Shown one piece after another: positions 13,061-24,773 of a stretch of 64,000 nt of DNA. Source of the stretch: Odobenus rosmarus divergens (taxonomy: Eukaryota; Chordata; Mammalia; Carnivora; Odobenidae); contig NW_004450404.1 in assembly GCF_000321225.1 (NCBI RefSeq), positions 845,848 to 909,847 of the forward strand, read 5' to 3'. The notes beneath the pieces were generated by a model, which worked only from the letters and a program-made list of their open reading frames with translations, was not told where the DNA came from and did not search any database. The position numbers and the translations under genes are program-made. The stretch's first letter is position 1; every line of letters starts with the position of its first letter.

Positions 13061-15383
13061 TGATAGGAGGTCTCAAGAAGGAAATGATTTGCTCTAGTGT
13101 CTCCTCATCCAGTGAGACAATGGGTAAACAAGGAGTAGGCATCTAAAGCAGTTTAGGTATTGCTGGAAGGTTTGGGTTGAGCACAGCTTTTTAAACGACA
13201 TGTTCAAAAGCTGGAAGGAGGACACATCACCAAGGGAAAATACAAAAGAATAGTGAATCTATAGTATTAGTGTCTTAGAAGAGAAGCATTTAGATACACC
13301 TTTCAGAGCTATTAACTCTCCCCCAAAGCATACTTTTGGGAACTGGATTATTTAGAGCTGCAGACAAGCACAGGGCACTTCTTGCTGGATTTATTCTGGA
13401 TTTAGGAAGTTTAAAGGCTGAGACACAAATAGATTTTTGTTGACCAGGTCCTATAAAAACTGTCATTCAGTAAAACTTTTCCAATTTTTGGTATGAAAAT
13501 TTCCAGGAAGGAATGTTGTAAATAACTATTCTTTCATGCACTTACCACTCACAAGGCCCTTGCATTTCAGAGGAGAGGATGTTGGAAGGAAAGAGACTGT
13601 CTCTGCTGAGGAATTTGTTTCACCAACAAAGGGCCTCAGGATCAAATCTGTATTATAGCCACAGTCTGGGTAAACCAAGTCAAGTGAATGAGTTCTAGAC
13701 AGAAAAAAGAAATGCAAACTCATGGAATGGATAATTCTGAAGACATTCATTTCTATTAAACTAATACCCCTTTGACTTTGAGTCAAAGAAAAATGAATGT
13801 TAGATTTATCTTTCTCATTTCATTGATGAGCCAACTAAAGCTCAAACAGGTTAAATGATTTGCCCAAGGTGACACAGGTGACGCCTGAGGAAATAACTCC
13901 TTGGTCAGTGCTTTTTCTAGTTCAACAGAGTCCATTGTATACATTGAATTTGTGTAAATTTCAACTACATGTATGCGACAAAAAGGAGAAAAGTATGTAA
14001 AATTTTATTTTCACGAAGGTTATTTATCCCATGATACATTATCACATATATAAAATATTCACACATCCATATTAATGTATAGGAATGTATATACAAATCA
14101 CGTATAGTGTGCATTGAGGGTAATTTAAGAGGTGTTCCGGGGGTAATTTTGGCTATAAATGACTTGCATTTCATGTGAGAATTTAAAACTTAATCCCCTC
14201 CTTATAAAACACAATTCCTTGTGTTCTGTGTTTCTGCCTTCATTACACTACAGGTCAAATCAGGACCCCCAAACATGAATTCATGGTGTAAGAGCCAGAT
14301 ATGACAAGGCAAGTGTTTGTTTTGTCATAAACACCAGCAAGGCAAATGGGCTGCATTGTATTTATTTGTAGGGTAGGATTGTGCCAACGTGGGAGTGAAG
14401 TAGGGGAAAAAGGAGAATCCTGGTCTGACTCTTCTTTGGGTGGTTTTAACTCTCACTGCAGTCAATCATCGAAAATTCCCTAAGTGTCTGGTTCGTGCCT
14501 GATGGAGGGTTGCTACAGGCTCTGACCAAGTGCTTAGCATTCCAGAGTTCTCCTACCAGTTCTCTTCTTCTCTTCACCCCACTCTCTTCTTCCTCACTTA
14601 TTTCTAGCTCCCCTTCAAAACCAAACCTATAAATCGGTGTACAGTCCAGTTTACTGGGACAACCATTTCTGGTTCTCTTGTTAAGACCTGACTTGGACTC
14701 GCTTGAGTAACTGCAGAACTTAAAATGTGTGCTCCTTCAAGCCTGCAGAACAGAAAGGTGGAAAAGACAGACTCTTAGAATCATAGTCTGTGAGAACTTT
14801 GAGATACTTTACAAGTAACCCAGCCCAAACCCCTGATTTTAAAGATCTGGAAACAGAGACCAGAGTGTTTTCTCGAGGCTGTACAGCTTTAGTGACAAAG
14901 CTAGTTTTTCTCACTACTGCTTAAACTCCTATAGGAGCTTAGATAAAGAAACCTTATATGTAGATCAGAACAATGAAAAATATTCTTAGAAACTTGGATC
15001 TTCAGTCTTGGACATCATGTAGGCTGCATTTTCCTCTTTCAGCCCCAAAAGGAAATGTTATGCTAATAAAATACTTGTGGATTTAGGAGGACACATTGTG
15101 GGAACCAGTCATTGGAACTGAGAATGTTCTTATCAATGGGACAAAAAGGGGAGGAGATGACTTAGGAAGTATTCTTGGATGAACACTTGTCTATATTTGT
15201 GGTGGGAAAAAGTCTTTCTCATGCTATCTGCTCTACAGGAGAAAAACTAGGGCCAAAGCCACAGCTGGGAGACCTACCTTATCTCTTTGAACATATTAAG
15301 AACCTCTAATATGCGTTCATTGTAGGGAGCTGCTTTCTTCTTGGAACATGACGATGAAGTTCTTTTAAGAGAAAAGACCTTGA
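13061..15383. other. intron with two MIR remnants, otherwise unassigned
   Basis: Minus-strand MIR-like cores are visible at about 13800-13900 (AACAGGTTAAATGATTTGCC) and 14785-14910 (GATCTGGAAACAGAGACC). I see no exon or RNA gene. Confidence 0.5.
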
Positions 15384-15590
15384 GGGGCACCTGGGTGGCT
15401 CAGATGGTTAAGCGTCTGCCGTCGGCTCGGGTCATGATCCCAGGGTCCTGGGCTTGAGCCCCACATCAGGCTCCCTGCTCAGCGGGGAGCCTCCTTCTCC
15501 CTCTCCCTCTGCTGCTCCCTCCCTGCCTCCTTGTGCTTGTGCTCTCTCCCTCTCACTCAAAGAAATAAATAAAAATTTTTAAAAAGAGAG
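15384..15590 (+). mobile_element. carnivore SINE
   Basis: AGGGGCACCTGGGTGGCTCAG head and CT-rich 3' part. The duplication AGAGAAAAGACCTTG stands at 15369-15383 and again from about 15591. It lies 333 bases upstream of exon W4. Confidence 0.95.
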
Positions 15591-15923
15591 AGAGAAAAGA
15601 CCTTGGTAGATTCAGCAATTGTGAAACAATCATGATGAGATTTTTAAAGACAGACAAACAAAAGCAAGGGCTGATTCTTCGTGATTATGAAGTATGGCTG
15701 CACTGGTTATTGGGGATGAGCAGAAAGGGACCACAGTGGCTACGGGCATTACAATTAGTGTGGAAAAGATTCATGGAGGAGATGAGTCTGAAACAAATTT
15801 GAAGGAGGAATGAGAAACAGACTCTGGGATAACTTGGGTTGATATTTCTGGCAAATAAGTTGGAATCTAGAAAGATAGACTCTCGCTTATAACTAGTGGC
15901 CTAATCTGGTTTGTTGTTTAAAG

Positions 15924-16109
15924 GTTATCGATATTCTGTGGAGTGATCCCAGAGGCAAAAGAGGCTGTTACCCAAACACAAGTCGAGGAGGGGGCTGCTA
16001 TTTTGGACCAGATATTACCTCCAAGGTTCTTAATAAATACCAGTTGAAGATGCTCATTAGGTCTCATGAATGTAAGCCCGAAGGGTATGAAATCTGCCAC
16101 GATGGGAAG
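15924..16109 (+). CDS. PPEF1: PPEF1 coding exon W4, metal-ligand His
   Basis: Sixty-two codons, phase 0 at both ends. VIDILWSDPRGKRGC opens the exon. The SRGGGCYFGPD segment corresponds to the conserved RG of the active site (NDRGVSFTFG in PP1). LIRSHECKPEGYE carries the histidine expected to coordinate the active-site metal, with the R-x-H codons at 16059-16067 and the His codon at 16065-16067. All expected catalytic residues of this segment are present. The acceptor is TTTAAAG (weak pyrimidine tract, ending 15923) and the donor is AAG|GTAAGC at 16110. Confidence 0.96.
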
Positions 16110-17512
16110 GTAAGCTAACATTGTTGGTGACATCATGACACGCATCCTTGCCCTAAACAGTCTTTCTTCACAGGATGCATCTTACCTAGAGGCCCATGGG
16201 AAGGTGTCTTCCCCAGGACCAAAACAGGAGGCCATGCTTTGGTAGGCAGAAACAGGAGACTACAGGGTTCACACAGGTTGTTTGAAGGGGCCCCACTGTG
16301 CCTCACCCTAAGAGATATTTGGCTTATTTCCCTGATCTTCCTGAATCCCAGGGATAGAAATTCTGACATGTAGCTCTAAGTACACCCACAGACAGGCTTC
16401 CCTCTTTACTAATCGAGATGCAACTCTCCGGTACAGCACGGTTAAGAATGTACTTACCCTCACAAAGCACATCAAAGGCAGCAACGGATCCAGGTCACTC
16501 TCCTTCACCTTTTGCACTTGCCCTGTGCAGGACAGAGCCACAGAACCCACCTCCCTTCTACTCACTGAGTAGGTGAGCTCTAGCAAGTCACCTGCTGTAG
16601 TCAGTTTAGCTGCAGCCACTAGAATGGAGTGTGTTGTGTTCCTTCATGGGTGTCTGGTAAGGCCGGAAGAGGGCTGAGGAACGGGTTTCTTGTTCCAAGC
16701 TGTCTTGGGTTGTCCCTTTTCTACCAGAGAATAACAGTAAATAAAACAGAATACCAAATCGTGTGGCATCTCTTTCTATTTCAAGACCTTCGCTTTTCTT
16801 AACTCCATTAGTTCACTTTTGGCTCCTGCTAACGTTGTGAGATAGTGAAGGCAAGGATTATTTAAGGTTTCTTTGTACTGAGAAAACAGAAAATAGCTTG
16901 TCTGAAGTAGCAGGCTGATGAGGGCAGAACTGGGCCTGAGCCAGGTTGCCTGTCAAGGACAAGGGTTACCCTGCCATCCCCCACCATGGCCCCAAGGCTG
17001 GTTCCTTCCCAGCAGAGTGGTCCTGGCCACTCTGTATTCTGGCCACTATTTTCTCTGCCCTTAAAGGACTGGTTTTGTAGAGGGCCCCAAGCCCTCTACA
17101 TCAGTCAGCTTTAAGCAAAAGAAAAAGACAGAGAGTAGAGGAGTTTTATTTTGAACGCTCAAATATCACAAGGAAAAAAAACAAAGGCTTTACCCACTTG
17201 GAAAATTAGAATTTGCAAAACCAAGCATTAAGTAGAATTCTAAGACACGGAACTGAAATTGCACACGGGATTACAAGGCCATGCACTATGGGGATGAGTG
17301 GCTGGAAGTTAGTAGTCCCAGGGACACTGATTTCAAAGCCTTGTTGCTCTCCAGTGGAATCACAGAAAATCCTGTCAGACTTGGATAATTTGGATGGATT
17401 TGGAACTTTGTTTGATTTTTGCTTTTTTAGGAATTGAGCTATTTCTGCTTTTATTGAAGGACCTTTTGAGAACTAACTCTACGTGAACCTGGCCTTCTTT
17501 TTCTTTAATCAG
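16110..17512. other. intron between W4 and W5, no feature seen
   Basis: Unique-looking intron without SINE or L1. Minus-strand open frames near 16133-16619 are not recognisable as any family and are probably chance. Confidence 0.5.
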
Positions 17513-17655
17513 GTTGTTACTGTATTTTCTGCTTCTAATTATTATGAAGAAGGCAGCAATCGAGGAGCTTACATCAAACTGTGTTGTGATATGACCCCTC
17601 GATTTTTCCAGTACCAAGTAACTAGGACAACGTGCTCGAGGCCTCTTTACCAAAG
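17513..17655 (+). CDS. PPEF1: PPEF1 coding exon W5, SASNYY motif
   Basis: The 143-nt exon opens [18 protein letters not shown]. This is the last conserved block of PPP phosphatases (FSAPNY in PP1), where PPEF proteins have SAS instead of SAP. It continues through the final beta strands ([18 protein letters not shown]) to PLYQ. The acceptor is TTTAATCAG (ending 17512) and the donor is AAG|GTGTGT at 17656. The exon leaves two bases of a split Arg codon that W6 completes. Without splicing the frame reads about 14 more residues to a stop near 17698, which I regard as intron read-through. Confidence 0.95.
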
Positions 17656-18206
17656 GTGTGTATGCTCTAAGGAGAATTCTGAACGCTGGTACTGGTGACC
17701 AAGTAGAAACAGTCCAGAGTGACTAAGAGCGGCCACGAGAGTGAAGACAACTACTTACTGGTTACTCATTGGTATAAACACAATAGAATTAGTTCCAGAC
17801 ACCAAGTGGTGAATGCATTCATATTTGAAACCAAGAGGAGCAATTTTCAATTCATATGTCTCTTTAAATGGGTAAAGCTATCAGTGTCCACGAGCAGCCT
17901 CTAATTGAATGTAAAGAAAAGATGGTCCACACATCCACCCGGTTCCACATCCGACAGCCCTCCCTGTCCCCCAAACAGCCCTGTGTGCTCTTGCCTCTTG
18001 GTCTCTTCTCTACCCAGAAGTGTATAATGGCAAGAGTTGAGTGTCTCTCCATGTGATGGCATCCATAGTTTATCTTCCTTTTCTCCATTCAATGTGATCT
18101 TTTTAAGAAGTTTTCATTATAAAATGAGTATGTTTGTTGTTAACAAGTGAGACCAAACAGAGATGTATACAGAAAATGCTAATGATCTTCTCTCCCTCTC
18201 CTTCTT

Positions 18207-18416
18207 TTATTTATTTATTTATTTATTATTTATTTATTTAATTGACAGAGAGAGAGAGAGACAGTGAGAGAGGGAACACAAGCAGGGGGAGTGGGAGAGG
18301 GAGAAGCAGGCCTCCTGCAGAACAAGGAGCCCGATGCGGGGCTCAATCCCAGGACTCTGGGACCATGACCTGAGCTGAAGGCAGTCGCTTAACCGACTGA
18401 GCCACCCAGGCGCCCC
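18207..18416 (-). mobile_element. carnivore SINE
   Basis: Complement SINE flanked by TCTCCCTCTCCTTCTT (18191-18206) and CTCCCTCTCCTTCTT (to 18430). Confidence 0.95.
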
Positions 18417-18524
18417 TCCCTCTCCTTCTTAATAATCCTTTTCCCCAGAGGCAACTGAAATTGATAGCCTAGAGTGCACATTTCTTCCCTTTTCTTGCTC
18501 CTACAAAAACAAACCATTATATTC

Positions 18525-18690
18525 GTCGAATTTAAAAATTTTTGAGCACCTACTATGTATCACACACTGTTCTAGGCCCAGGCGGTATGGCAATGAACAA
18601 AACAGACAAAAGTCCTTTCCCTCATCAAATGCAGATCCCGGGGGAGGAGAAAGGCAGTCAGCAACATACACAGCACACTCTATGCTACAA
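18525..18690 (-). mobile_element. L2 3' end fragment
   Basis: Complement of the L2 tail: TTGAGCACCTACTATGTATC, TGTTCTAGGCCCAGG and AATGAACAAAACAGACAAA. Confidence 0.75.
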
Positions 18691-20437
18691 CTGACCTTTT
18701 CTCTAAAGATGATATCATGAACATTACTCCAAGTTAATACACATAGACCTAACTCAATCTTTCTAGTAGATGTGCCATAACAATTATGGAGTGACTAAAT
18801 CTTATTCAACTGATGGCCATCCAGATTGGTTCCAGGGTTTTGCACTTAAAAGCAAAGCTATATATGACAAACACTTCTGTGTATGTGTGTATACACACAT
18901 GCACGCATGCATGCACGCATGCATACATACACACGCATGCATACATACACACGTACATACACATGGACGCACACACATACATACATACACACGCACACAT
19001 ACATATGTACATACACATGCATGCGTGCATGCATACACCCGCATGCATGCATACATACGTGTACACACATGCATACATGCACACACATACATGCGCGCAC
19101 GCATACATGCGCGCACGCATACATGCACACGCATGCACACATACATGCATACACACACGTACATACGCACATGCACGCATGCATAGACACACATGCATAC
19201 ATACATAAATGCACACATGCATACATACGCATGCATGCATACACACGCATGCACACACATACGTACATACACACATGCGTGCATACGCACATGCACACAT
19301 GCATACATACACACATGCATGCATACATACACACATGTACGCACGCATACGTACACATGCGTGCATACATACGCATGCATACACATGCACACATGCATAC
19401 ATACATGTGCATGCATACACAATACGTACATACACACATGCATACACATGCATGCACACATACATACATACAGCCATAAGATTTAGTGCTTTTTTTTACA
19501 TAAAATTTCAAAATGTGGAATTTATGGGTTTATGGTTTAAAGTTTTGCTAGATACTCCAAAAGAGTTTTAACAATTAACAATTTGAAAAACAACATACCA
19601 ATTTTTCCACATCCTCATTAGTCTTAGATATTATCACACTTCTTAATTTTTGCCAAGCTGATGGATCAAAACAGTAAATCTCATTGTTTTAATTAGCACT
19701 TTTTAGATAGCTGAGTTTGCCCATCTTATGTTTTTGGACATTGCATTTTTCTCTTCTTGGAATTTCCTATTTATATTATTCCCCCATTTTATATTGGGTT
19801 GTTTGTAATTTTCTGATCAATCTTTAGGAGTTCTTTGCAGATGAGGGACAGAGGATTTTTACAGTTACATTGCATATGTTTTGTGGGTGTCTTCATTTTG
19901 CTTTAGTTCTATGAAATCACATTTATATATATAATTTCATTATATCTTTTGGATTTTCATCTTTGTTAGAAAAATGTCTCCACAGCAAGTTTATATTATA
20001 TTGTATTATATTAGTAAGTTAATCTAAAATTAATTTATTTTAAGAGTTTTGTTGAGACATAATTCACATACCATAAAGTTGACCAATTTAAAATATACAA
20101 TTCACCGATAGTATATTTACAGAGTTGTGCAACCATTGCCATAACCAGCTTGAAAACATTTTTGCCATCCTAAAAAGACAACTTGAACCCATTAGCAGTC
20201 ACCAGTCACTTCCCCCTATCACAACTCCAGGCAACCAGTAATCTGCTTTCTGTTTCTATAAATGTACCTATTCTGGACATTTCATGTGAATGGGATTACA
20301 CAATATGTGGTCTTCTGTGACTGGCTTCTTTCACTTAGCACAATGTTTTTGAGGTTCATTCTCGTTGTAACATGTATGAATGCGTCATTCCTTTTTATGG
20401 CTGAATAATATTCCATTATATGAATAGACCACATTTT
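18691..20437 (-). mobile_element. old antisense L1 3' region with embedded microsatellite
   Basis: Complement of an L1M 3' UTR (19570-20437: TTTTTCCACATCCTCATTAG, TTAATTTTTGCCAAGCTGAT, AGTTGACCAATTTAAAATAT). It is interrupted by the CA/TG/GC microsatellite at 18878-19472 and by a younger L1 from about 20438. Its ORF2 part resumes near 21966. Confidence 0.75.
18878..19472. repeat. 595-bp alternating purine-pyrimidine microsatellite
   Basis: CATA, CATG, CACG and CACA tetranucleotides alternate purine and pyrimidine almost without break. I see interruptions only near 18966, 19038, 19207 and 19420. The tract contains no stop codon in most frames, so it yields several frames of 100-220 residues made of His, Thr, Cys, Met, Val and Tyr on both strands. 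None is a gene. Confidence 0.97.
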
Positions 20438-21965
20438 TCTTTTTTTTTAATTAAAAAAATTTTTTTAAGTTTTTAACTCCAGTACGGTGAACACATAGTA
20501 TTACATTAGCTTCAGGTATACAATATAGTGATTTAACAATTCCATACATCATCCTGTGCTCATCACAAGTGCACACCTTAATCCCCATCACCTATTTCAT
20601 CCATCCCCCCACCTACCATCCCTCTGGTAACCATCACTTTGTTCTCTATAGTTAAGGGTCTCTTTCTTGGTTTGCCTCTCTCTCTCTCTCTCTTCCTTTG
20701 CTCATTTGTTTTGTTCCTTAAATTTCACATATGAGTGAAATCATATGGTATTTGTCTTTCTCTGACTTATTTCACTTAGCATAGTATCTCTAGCTCCATC
20801 CATGCTGTTGCAAATGGCAAGATTTCATTATTTTTTATGGCTGAGTAATATTCCATTGTGTAGATATACCACTATTCTTTATCCATTCATCGTCTGATGG
20901 ACACCTGTGTTGCTTCCGTCATCTTGGCTATTGTAAATAATGCTGCTATAAACGTAGGGGTGCATGTATCCCTTTGATTCTTGTATTCTTTGGGTAAATA
21001 CCTGGTAGTGTGATTGCTGGATTAAAGGTATTTCTATTTTTAACTTTTTGAAGACCCTCCATACTGTTTTCCACAGTGGCTGCACCAGTTTGCATTCCCA
21101 CCAACAGTGCAAGAGGGTTCCCGTTTCTCCACATCCTCGCCAACACCTGTTGCTTCCTGTGTTGTTAATTTTAGCCATTCTGACAGGTGTGAGGTGATAT
21201 CTCATTGTGGTTTTGATTTGCATTTCCCTGATGGTAAGTGATGATGAGCATCCTTTCATGTGTCTGTTGGCCATCTGTATGTCTTCTTTGGAGAAATGTC
21301 TGTTCTTGTCTTCTGCCCATTTTTAAATTGGATTATTTGTTTTTTGGATGTTGAGTTTGATACGTTCTTTATATATTTTGGATACTAACCCTTTGTCAGA
21401 TATGTCATTTGCAAATATCTTCTCCCATTCCGCAGGTTGCCTTTTAGTTTTGTTGATTGTTCCCTTTGCTGTGCAGAAGCTTTTTATTTTGATGTAGTCC
21501 CAATTGTTTATTTTTGCTTTTGTGCCCCTTGCCTCAGAGGACCTATCTAGAAAAAGTTGCTATGGCCAGTGCCAGAGAGGTTACTGCCTGTGCTCTCTTC
21601 TAGGATGTTTATGGTTTCAAGTCTCACATTTAGGTCTTTATCCCATTTTGAGTTTATTTTTGTGTATGGTATAAGAAAGTGGTTTCATTCCTTGCATGTA
21701 GCTGTCCAGTTTTCCCAACAACATTTGTTGAAGAGCCTGTCTTTTCCTCATTGCATATTATTTCCTGCTTTGTTGAAGATTAATTGACCATATAATTGTG
21801 AGTTTATTTCTGGGTTTTCTATTCTGTTCTATTGATCTATGTGTCTTATTTTTGTGCCAGTAACATATTGTTTTGATTACTACAGCTTTGTAATATAACA
21901 AGTCTGGAATTGTTGATAACTCCAGTTTTATTTTTATTTTTCAAGATTGCTTTGGCTTGAATAGT
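20438..21965 (-). mobile_element. younger L1, 5'-truncated, inserted in old L1
   Basis: The + strand holds the complement of a carnivore L1 3' UTR (AACACATAGTATTACATTAG, CTCATCACAAGTGCACACC) and of ORF2. On the minus strand, bases 21274 to 20879 read [19 protein letters not shown] and [20 protein letters not shown], the C-terminal end of L1 ORF2. It splits the surrounding older L1. A CACATTTT(C)TTT-like duplication lies at both junctions (about 20430 and 21967). Confidence 0.85.
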
Positions 21966-22270
21966 TCACATTTTCTTTGACCATTCATCAGACCATCGAT
22001 GGAAATTCAGGTTTTTTCCACTTTTTGGCTATTATGAATGATAATGTTTTGAACATTGGTGGACAGATTTTCTACATACATATGTTTTCATTTCTCTTGG
22101 GTATATACCTGAAAGTGGAATTGTTGAATTATATGGTAACTCTATTTTTAACATTTTGAATAACTTGGTAGCTTTTTTTCCCAAGGGTCTGCATGATTTT
22201 ACATTCCCACCAGCAGTGTATGAGGATTCCAGTTTTCCCACATCCTTGCCAACCCTTATTATGATCTTTT

Positions 22271-22465
22271 TTTTTTTAAAGATTTTATTTATTTATTTGA
22301 GAGAGAGAGAATGAGAGACAGAGAGCACGAGAGGGAAGAGGGTCAGAGGGAGAAGCAGACTCCCTGCTGAGCAGGGAGCCCGATGTGGGACTCGATCCAG
22401 GGACTCCAGGATCATGACCTGAGCCGAAGGCAGTTGCTTAACCAACTGAGTCACCCAGGCGCCCC
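22271..22465 (-). mobile_element. carnivore SINE
   Basis: Complement SINE. TATGATCTTTTTT stands at both ends. Confidence 0.95.
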
Positions 22466-22640
22466 TATGATCTTTTTTATTGTAGCCATCTTAGTGAATG
22501 TGAGATAGAATCTCACTGTGGTGGTTTTGATTTGCATTTTTCTAATGACCAGTGATATTGAGGACCTTTGTATGTGCTTATTGAACATTTGCTTATCTTC
22601 TTTGGAGAAATGTCTATATCAGATCATTTTTCAATTTTTT

Positions 22641-22819
22641 TAAAAAGATTTTATTCATTTATTTGAGAGAGAGAATAAGCAGGGGGAGGGGCAGAAGGAG
22701 AGGGAGAAGTAGACACCCCTCCCAGCAGGGAGCCTGATGTGGGGCTCGATCCCAGGACCCTGGGATGATGACCCAAGCCAAAGGCAGACCCTCAACCAAC
22801 TGAGCCACCAAGTTGCCCC
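22641..22819 (-). mobile_element. carnivore SINE
   Basis: Complement SINE with a diverged head (GAGCCACCAAGTTGCCCC). Duplication TTTTTCAATTTTT. Confidence 0.93.
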
Positions 22820-23596
22820 TCCTTTTTCAATTTTTAATTGAGTTCTTACTCTTTTTATTAGGGTATTGTAAGAATTTTTTATCTATCCTATATACACATC
22901 ACTTATTAGATAAATGATTTGCAGATAGTCTCTCTCATTCTGTGGGATATCTTTTCCCTTGATGGTATTATTTGCAGCACAAAAATTTTTAATTTTGATG
23001 AAATCCAATCTCTCTCTCTCTTTTTTGCTTGTGCTTTTGGTGTTGTATCTAAGAAGCCATTGCCTAACCCAAAGGTATGAGGATTTATTCCTATATTGTC
23101 TTCTAAGAATTTTATAGATTAAGCTCTTACATTTGGGTATCTGATCTATTTTGAGTTAATTTTTGTGTATGGTGTGAGGTAGGGCTCTAACTTTATTCTT
23201 TTACATGTGGCTATCCAGTTGTCCCAGGGCCATCATTTGGAAAGATTATTCTTCTTCCATTTAATTAATTGTCTTGGCACATTTGTCAAAAGTCAATTGA
23301 CCATAAAGGTATGGGTTTATTTCTGGACTTTAAATTGTATTCCATTGATTTGCATGTCTATCCTAATGCAAGTAACACACTGTCCTGATTACTACAGCTT
23401 TGTAGTAAGTTTTGAAACTGGGAAATGTGAGTTGAACTTTGTTCTTGTTTTTTAAGATTGTTTCAGTTATTCTGGCATCCTGGCATTTCCATATGAATTT
23501 TAGAATCAGCTTGTCAACTTCTACAAAAATGCCAGCTGGGATTTTGATAGGGGTTATTTTGAATCTATAGATATATTTGGTGGCCATTGCCATTTT

Positions 23597-23616
23597 ATTT
23601 TTATTTTTAAAAGACT

Positions 23617-23655
<39 letters not shown>

Positions 23656-23823
23656 TTTGGGGGAGGGGGAGAGGGAGAGAGAGAATCTTAAACAGACTCC
23701 CCACTGAGCACAGAGCCAAACATGGGGCTCAATCTCTCAACCCTGAGATCATGACCCTGAGATCAAGACCTGAGCTGAAACCAAGAGTCAGATGCTTAAC
23801 CAACTGAGCCACCCACGTGCCCC
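23597..23823 (-). mobile_element. carnivore SINE with long TTTA tail
   Basis: Complement SINE whose tail is an expanded (TTTA)n of about ten units at 23617-23658. ATTGCCATTTTA is duplicated. Confidence 0.93.
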
Positions 23824-24653
23824 TGGTTATTGCCATTTTAACAATATTGGGTCTTTGAGTCCATGAACATGGAATATTGTTCTATTTATTTAGATCTTTA
23901 ATTTCCTTGAACAAAGTTTTGGTTTCTCAGTGTAAAAATCTTGAATTTATTTTGTTAAATTCATTTCTGAGTATTTTATTCTTTTTGGTGTTATAGTAAG
24001 TAGAATTGCTTTCTTAATTTACATTTTTGGATTGTTCATTTCAAGCTTATAAAAATACAATTGATTTTTGTATATTGTGCAATCTTGATTAACTTGTTTA
24101 TTAGTTCTAATAGTTTTTAGTAGGTTCCTTGGGATTATTTATATACAAGATCATATTATTTCTGAGTGAAAATAGTTTTACTTCTTTTCCAATCTGGATG
24201 CCTTGTACTTCTTTTTCTTGTTTAATTGTCCTGGTTAGACCCTCTAGACTAATGTTGACTAGAAGTGGTGAGAGCAGATATCCTTGTTTTGTTCCTGTTC
24301 TTAAGAGGGACACATTCAGTCTTTCACCATTAAGTATATCAGCCATGTGTTTTATGTAGATGCCTCTCATCAGAGTGAGGAAGTTCCCTTCTATGCTGAA
24401 TTTGTTGAGTGTTTTTATCATGAAAGAGTGTTAGAGTTTGTCAAATGCTTTTTCTGTATCTACTGAGAAGATCATGTGGTTTTTGTTCTTTTCTTTTTGT
24501 TAATATGGTGTGTTACATTTGTTTATTTCAGATACTAAACAAACCTTGCATTCCTGGGATAAATTCCACTTGTTCATGGTATATAATCCCTTTTATATAT
24601 TGCTGGATGCAGTTTGCTAGTATTTTGTTGAGGATTTTCCACCTATATTCATT

Positions 24654-24773
24654 TTTTTTTCAAATTAAAAAAAAAGTTTTTTCAAGTAATCTCTATGCCC
24701 AACGTGGGACTTGAACTCATAACCCTGAAATCAAGAGTCATATGCTGTTCTGACTGAACCAGCCAGATGCCCC
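24654..24773 (-). mobile_element. short, old carnivore SINE
   Basis: Complement of a ~120-bp SINE (CCCAACGTGGGACTTGAACT, GAACCAGCCAGATGCCCC). Near-duplicates CCACCTATATTCAT and CCATCTACATTTAT flank it. Confidence 0.85.

Noticed and set aside
16133..16619. Minus-strand frames between W4 and W5
   Set aside because: No family resemblance. They are antisense to the intron of a confirmed gene.
17483..17698. Alternative end of PPEF1 by read-through after W5
   Set aside because: The extra residues after Gln are intron sequence behind a good GT donor, and W6 continues the known protein in phase.
18770..19571. Overlapping open frames of up to 223 residues on both strands
   Set aside because: They are translations of the CATA/CATG microsatellite. 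Residues are almost only H, T, C, M, V, Y, A, I, R and the frames are open on both strands at once.
20879..21274. 131-residue minus-strand frame
   Set aside because: It is the C-terminal end of L1 ORF2, not a host gene.
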